A stretch of DNA of 64,000 bases, taken from assembly GCF_033436665.1 (NCBI RefSeq), contig NZ_JAWQFO010000003.1:372001-436000 (forward strand), in the 5' to 3' direction. A program made the translations under genes and the position numbers. Every line of letters begins with the position of its first letter. Position 1 is the first letter of the stretch. The notes under the pieces are model-generated. The model was given only the letters and a program-made list of their open reading frames with translations. It did not search any database and had not been told where the DNA came from. This stretch comes from JAWQFO01 sp033436665. Lineage in GTDB: Bacteria > Pseudomonadota > Alphaproteobacteria > Rhodobacterales > Rhodobacteraceae. Below are positions 60,124-64,000 of this stretch, in pieces.

Positions 60124-61530
60124 ATGCCCAGACTGACCCCGCTTGCATTTGCGCTTGCCCTGTTGCTGTCACCCCCGCTTTCGCTTGCGACGCAGGCCTC
60201 GGAGACCGGCACCGAGGCGGTGACCACCTTCACGCTCGAGAACGGCATGCAGGTCGTGGTGGTCGAGGATCATCGCGCGCCTGTTGTGCAACAGATGGTC
60301 TGGTATCGGGCCGGCTCCGCGGACGAACCGAAAGGCTCCTCGGGCGTGGCGCATTTCCTCGAGCATCTGCTGTTCAAGGCGACGGACACGATGGAGGCCG
60401 GCGAGTTCTCGGCCGTGGTCGCGGCCAACGGCGGGCAGGACAACGCCTTCACCTCCTTCGACTACACCGCCTACTACCAGCGCGTCGCCGCCGACCGGCT
60501 CGAGCTGATGATGCAGATGGAAGCCGACCGGATGCGCAACCTGCGCCTGACCGAGGACAACATCCGCACCGAGCGTGACGTCATTATCGAAGAGCGCAAC
60601 CAGCGCACCGAGAACAACCCGCGCGCGCTCTTCTCCGAGCAGATGAACGCGGCGCAATATCTCAACCACCGATACGGCACGCCCGTGATCGGCTGGATGC
60701 ACGAGATGCGCTCGCTCGACATGGAGGATGCGCTGAGCTTTTATCGGACCTACTACGCGCCCAACGACGCGATCCTCGTGGTGACCGGCGACGTCACCCC
60801 CGATGAGGTGCGGGCGCTGGCCGAAAAGCATTACGGCGCCATCCCGGCAAACCCCGACCTTCCCGAACGCATCCGCACCGAAGAGCCGCCGCAAACCGCC
60901 GAGCGGCGCGTGATCTATCGTGACGCGCGCGTCGCCCAACCTTACGTGATGCGCTCCTATCTCGCGCCAGAGCGTGACCCGGGGGACCAGGACACCGCCG
61001 CTGCCCTCACCCTGCTGGCCGATATCCTCGGCGGCGGCACCACGTCTTTCCTGACCGAGCAACTGCAGTTCGACAGCCGCGTGGCGACCTACTCGGGCGC
61101 CTTCTACCGCGGCGTATCGCTCGACGACACGACCTTCACGCTGATCGTGGTGCCGCAGCCTGGCGTGGAACTGCAGGAGGCCGAGGACGCGCTCGACGCG
61201 GCACTGGCGACGTTCATGGAAACCGGGGTCGACCCCGAACAGCTCGACCGGATCAAGCTGCAGATCCGCGCCAACCAGATCTACGAGCGCGACAATGTCG
61301 ACCGGATCGGCAACCGCTATGGCCAGGCGCTCGCCAGCGGCCTGACCATCGCCGACGTGAAGGCATGGCCCGAGACGCTCGATGCCGTGACCGAGGACGA
61401 CATCATGGCGGCCGCGCGCATGGTCTTCGACAAGCGCCGCTCGGTCACCGGATGGCTGATGCGCGACGAGGGCGACACCGTTGCCGAAACCCTGACCGAA
61501 GGGGCCGAAGAGGCCGAGGTGATCCAATGA
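60124..61530 (+). CDS. M16 zinc metallopeptidase, catalytic member
   Basis: The 468-residue secreted protein has a signal peptide (cleavage near SLATQAS, residue 26) and the inverted zinc motif HxxEH as His77-Phe-Leu-Glu80-His81 in 'GVAHFLEHLLFKAT'. The distal Glu is around residue 157 ('RDVIIEERNQR'). Two M16 halves are recognisable. It is followed, with a 4-bp ATGA overlap, by a second M16 gene that lacks the zinc motif. The two should form a heterodimer as in mitochondrial processing peptidase. Substrate unknown; periplasmic location expected. Confidence 0.95.
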   Translation: MPRLTPLAFALALLLSPPLSLATQASETGTEAVTTFTLENGMQVVVVEDHRAPVVQQMVWYRAGSADEPKGSSGVAHFLEHLLFKATDTMEAGEFSAVVAANGGQDNAFTSFDYTAYYQRVAADRLELMMQMEADRMRNLRLTEDNIRTERDVIIEERNQRTENNPRALFSEQMNAAQYLNHRYGTPVIGWMHEMRSLDMEDALSFYRTYYAPNDAILVVTGDVTPDEVRALAEKHYGAIPANPDLPERIRTEEPPQTAERRVIYRDARVAQPYVMRSYLAPERDPGDQDTAAALTLLADILGGGTTSFLTEQLQFDSRVATYSGAFYRGVSLDDTTFTLIVVPQPGVELQEAEDALDAALATFMETGVDPEQLDRIKLQIRANQIYERDNVDRIGNRYGQALASGLTIADVKAWPETLDAVTEDDIMAAARMVFDKRRSVTGWLMRDEGDTVAETLTEGAEEAEVIQ

Positions 61531-62846
61531 GCCGCCTGATAACCGCGTTCATTCTCGTTCTGGTCTGCGCGCTTCCGCTGCGGGCCGAGGTCGAGATCCA
61601 GGAAGTGACGTCCCCGGGCGGTCTCAAGGCCTGGCTGGTCGAGGAACACTCGATCCCCTTCACCGCGCTCGAGATCCGGTTCCGTGGCGGTGCCTCGCTA
61701 GACGCACCGGGCAAGCGCGGGGCGATCAACCTGATGACCGGACTGCTCGAAGAAGGTGCCGCGGACATGGATGCCCGCGCCTTCGCCCGCGCCACCGAGG
61801 CGCTGGCGACGAGTTTCGGCTTTGATGTTTCGGATGACGAGTTGTCGATCTCGGCACGCTTCCTGACCGAGAACCGCGACGAGTCGATCGCCCTGCTGCG
61901 AGCGGCTCTCACAGAATCGCGCTTCGATGCGGAAGCCATTGAGCGTGTCCGCGGACAGGTTATGTCGATCATCCGCTCGGAAGCCAAGGACCCCGGCGAC
62001 ATCGCCGCGCGGACCTTCGACCGCATCGCCTACCCCGACCACCCCTATGCCAGTTCGCTCAACGGTACCGAGGAGAGCGTGGCGGCGCTGACCCGTGACG
62101 ATCTGGTCGCGGCCAAGAACGCGGTCATGGCGCGCGACCGGATCTACATTGGTGCTGTAGGCGACATCACGCCCGAGGAACTCAGCAGCCTCGTCGACGA
62201 TCTGCTCGGCGATTTGCCTGCCGAAGGGGCGCCGCTCCCAGAGCATATCGAGGTCGGACTTTCCGGCGGCGTGACCGTCGTGCCCTTCGCGACGCCGCAA
62301 TCGGTGGCGCTGTTCGGGCAGCGCGGCATCGCGCTCGACGATCCGGACTATTTCGCGGCGATGGTACTGAACCAGGTCCTCGGCGGCGGGTCTTTCGAAA
62401 GTCGGCTCATGGACGAGGTGCGCGAGAAGCGCGGGCTGACCTACGGGGTCTATTCCTACCTCGCGGCGCGCGACTATGCCGAGGTCTACATGGGCAGCGT
62501 CAGTTCGGCCAACGACCGCATCGCAGAGGCGATCGCCGTGATCCGCGACGAATGGACAAAGGCTGCGACCGAAGGCCTGACGGCACAGGAGATCGAGGAC
62601 GCCAAGAAATACCTGACCGGCGCCTACCCGCTGCGCTTCGACGGCAACGGCCCGATCGCCAACATCATGGTCGGCATGCAGATGATGGGGCTGCCCGTCG
62701 ACTACATCGCCACGCGGAACGACAAGGTCGAGGCGGTTACGCTCGAGGACGTGAACCGGGTTGCGGGCGAACTGCTCGATCCCGAGGCGCTGACCTTCGT
62801 CGTCGTCGGTCAGCCCGAGGGCCTCGAGAGCACGCCGGCTAACTGA
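61527..62846 (+). CDS. M16 metallopeptidase, non-catalytic partner
   Basis: The start is the ATG at 61527 overlapping the previous stop. The 439-residue protein has a signal peptide (cleavage near LPLRAE, residue 20) and an M16 fold, but the HxxEH position reads 'GAINLMTGLLEEGA', without the zinc ligands. The C-terminal half keeps the family's 'GGGSFESRLMDEVREKRGLTYGVYSYLA' flap region, seen in pieces. It is expected to pair with the upstream catalytic protein and contribute substrate-binding residues. It is followed by paired palindromes and the convergent aldehyde dehydrogenase gene. Confidence 0.94.
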   Translation: MSRLITAFILVLVCALPLRAEVEIQEVTSPGGLKAWLVEEHSIPFTALEIRFRGGASLDAPGKRGAINLMTGLLEEGAADMDARAFARATEALATSFGFDVSDDELSISARFLTENRDESIALLRAALTESRFDAEAIERVRGQVMSIIRSEAKDPGDIAARTFDRIAYPDHPYASSLNGTEESVAALTRDDLVAAKNAVMARDRIYIGAVGDITPEELSSLVDDLLGDLPAEGAPLPEHIEVGLSGGVTVVPFATPQSVALFGQRGIALDDPDYFAAMVLNQVLGGGSFESRLMDEVREKRGLTYGVYSYLAARDYAEVYMGSVSSANDRIAEAIAVIRDEWTKAATEGLTAQEIEDAKKYLTGAYPLRFDGNGPIANIMVGMQMMGLPVDYIATRNDKVEAVTLEDVNRVAGELLDPEALTFVVVGQPEGLESTPAN

Positions 62847-62867
62847 TCCCGAAAGCGCCGCGGTGCG

Positions 62868-62909
62868 CCGGAAAATTGCAATTTTCCGGGCCGGAGTTTT
62901 GCAAAACTC
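62868..62909. repeat. Paired intergenic palindromes, likely bidirectional terminator
   Basis: A perfect 22-bp palindrome (62868-62889, arms CCGGAAAATTG/CAATTTTCCGG) is followed by a perfect 16-bp palindrome GAGTTTTGCAAAACTC (62894-62909). The join 'CGGGCCGGAGTTTT' closely matches the join at 1066-1078 ('CGGGCCGGAATTTT'). Both sites lie between convergent genes. Confidence 0.65.
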
Positions 62910-62924
62910 AGGGCTGTCGCGTGG

Positions 62925-64000
62925 TCATTCGCCGTAGGGCACCCAGATGTTCTTGACCTCGGTCGCGGCCTCGAGAAAGGCGCGGCCCTCGCCCTCGGCG
63001 CCCGCCCAGTCGCGCGACTGCCCGTTGTTCACCCAGGTCCGCTTGAGGTTGCCTGCAGAGGCCGCCTCGACCACGCGCGACAGGTCGCTGTCGCCGAAGC
63101 TCCAGACCGCGTCGACATCGAGATGGCGCGCCAGGGGTTCCGCGATCTCGGCCTGCTTGCCGGTCAGGATGTTGACCACGCCGCCCGGAACGTCGGAGGT
63201 CTCGAGGATCTGTACGAAGTCGGTTGCCGCCAGCGGGAAGGGTTCGGAGGCGGCGAGAACCACCCGATTGCCCATCGCGATAGCCGGCGCGAGGCACGAG
63301 ACCAGCCCCAGCAAGGGCGCTTCGGCGGGGCAGAGCGCGCCGATCACTCCCACCGGCTCGCGCATCGCCAGCGCCACGCCGCGGATCGGCACGCCGTGGA
63401 CCTGGCCGTCGAACTTGTCGGCCCAGGCGGCATAGGTGAAGAGCCGGCGGAGCGTCGCCTCGACTTCCTGCGCGCCGGTCTTGCCGCCGGTCAGCCCGTC
63501 GATCCTCCGCGTGAAATCCTCCGCCCGGGCCGACAGGTTCTCGGCGATATAGTAGAGGATCTGCGCGCGCAGGTGACCGGTTGTCTTCGACCAGCCTGCC
63601 GCCGCCTGCGCTGCCTCGACGGCGTTGCGCACGTCCTTGCGGTTGGCCAGCGAAACCTGACCCAAAAGGTCTCCGGACTTGCTCCAGACCGGGGCCGAGT
63701 AGCCGCCGTCTGGCCGCGCCTGTTTGCCGCCGATGTAAAGCTTTGCCGTGCGGTCCAGCGGATCCGCAGGTGCGCCGGACCCGGAGAACGCCACGGGCGC
63801 CTTCAGCGCCTTTGCCGCACCTTTGGGTTTGGTGTAGGCCGAAAGCCCTTCCCAGCCGCCTTCGCGCCCGAAGCCGCTTTCGCGCACCCCTCCGAAACCG
63901 GCGGCGGCGTCGAGCAGGTTCGTCGCGTTCACCCAGACCACGCCGGCGGCGAGCTTCGGCGCGATGTCGAGCGCGAGGTTCAGGTTCTCGGTCCAGACCG
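62925..64000 (-). CDS. Aldehyde dehydrogenase, C-terminal part of a two-domain protein (5' end outside window)
   Basis: The frame is open to the right window edge. The first visible residues ('LALDIAPKLAAGVVWVNATNLLDAAAGFGGVRESGFGREGG') are the C-terminal end of a complete ALDH domain. A linker ('PKGAAKALKAPVAFSGSG') leads to a second ALDH-like domain ('LYIGGKQARPDGGY' to the end, about 270 residues). The second domain lacks the catalytic Glu and Cys segments and ends early, so it is a non-catalytic partial domain. Such tandem ALDHs occur in Rhodobacterales, often near deoC. The ATG at 63941 is internal. Confidence 0.88.
   Translation of the reverse strand, partial: VWTENLNLALDIAPKLAAGVVWVNATNLLDAAAGFGGVRESGFGREGGWEGLSAYTKPKGAAKALKAPVAFSGSGAPADPLDRTAKLYIGGKQARPDGGYSAPVWSKSGDLLGQVSLANRKDVRNAVEAAQAAAGWSKTTGHLRAQILYYIAENLSARAEDFTRRIDGLTGGKTGAQEVEATLRRLFTYAAWADKFDGQVHGVPIRGVALAMREPVGVIGALCPAEAPLLGLVSCLAPAIAMGNRVVLAASEPFPLAATDFVQILETSDVPGGVVNILTGKQAEIAEPLARHLDVDAVWSFGDSDLSRVVEAASAGNLKRTWVNNGQSRDWAGAEGEGRAFLEAATEVKNIWVPYGE

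Overview
The window is high-GC DNA (mid-60s percent by eye) from an alphaproteobacterium of the order Rhodobacterales (Roseobacter/Rhodobacter group). The reasons are a Rhodobacter-type porin, lineage-typical small proteins (DUF3576, DUF3035, an SDHAF4/DUF1674 protein), the gene order leuS-lptE-holA and rsmB-heparinase-purH-lspA-DUF3035-M16-M16, and intergenic palindromes of a kind I associate with this family. It is mostly core chromosome. I see no insertion sequence, prophage, CRISPR array, rRNA or tRNA.

Layout. 1-6.3 kb: end of an HI0933-like flavoprotein, then minus-strand GST, holA, lptE, leuS and a DUF3576 lipoprotein. 6.5-12.8 kb: porin with its own UUCG terminator, YggS, an L,D-transpeptidase/ribA pair, an orphan OmpR-type response regulator followed by a candidate small RNA, an enoyl-thioester-reductase-like MDR protein and exonuclease III. 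12.8-22.1 kb: cnoX, a Lon-N protein, a Trm112-like protein, a UbiH-like hydroxylase, an amidase, a DapC-like aminotransferase, ftsK and lolA. 22.1-28.1 kb: an SLT lipoprotein, hspQ, gamma-glutamyltransferase, an RsbW/RsbV partner-switch pair, a thiolase and a MipA-like protein.

28.2-35.7 kb is the most interesting region. An XRE-cupin regulator lies behind a regular array of four GTGAAA/TTTCAC half-sites. It is followed on the same strand by a LysE exporter, a GFA protein, an FAD/GcvT dehydrogenase, a homocysteine S-methyltransferase and a second FAD/GcvT dehydrogenase. This reads as a complete demethylation pathway for a methylated amine such as glycine betaine: methyl transfer to homocysteine, two oxidative demethylations, a formaldehyde-linked GFA protein and an amino-acid exporter. 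Next comes rluA, then an ArsR/SRPBCC pair whose promoter carries two mirror-image operators, one between -35 and -10 and one before the ribosome binding site.

37.5-46.5 kb: a membrane-embedded serine hydrolase of unknown role, a secreted HSL-type esterase with an odd start, an aldehyde dehydrogenase, a 1-Cys peroxiredoxin, a three-gene surface-polysaccharide unit, an Lrp regulator and a Gmad2-LysM protein. 46.7-52.5 kb: the translation/RNA cluster rbfA, DUF2233, truB, DUF1643, rpsO, pnp on the minus strand. It is interrupted inside rbfA by an 80-N gap that appears to hide no coding sequence. 52.6-64 kb: dapB, a small secreted protein, an SDHAF4 protein, rsmB, a heparinase-like protein, purH, lspA, a DUF3035 lipoprotein, a catalytic/non-catalytic M16 peptidase pair, and the C-terminal part of a two-domain aldehyde dehydrogenase cut by the window edge.

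All calls come from reading the sequence and recalling families. No database search was run.
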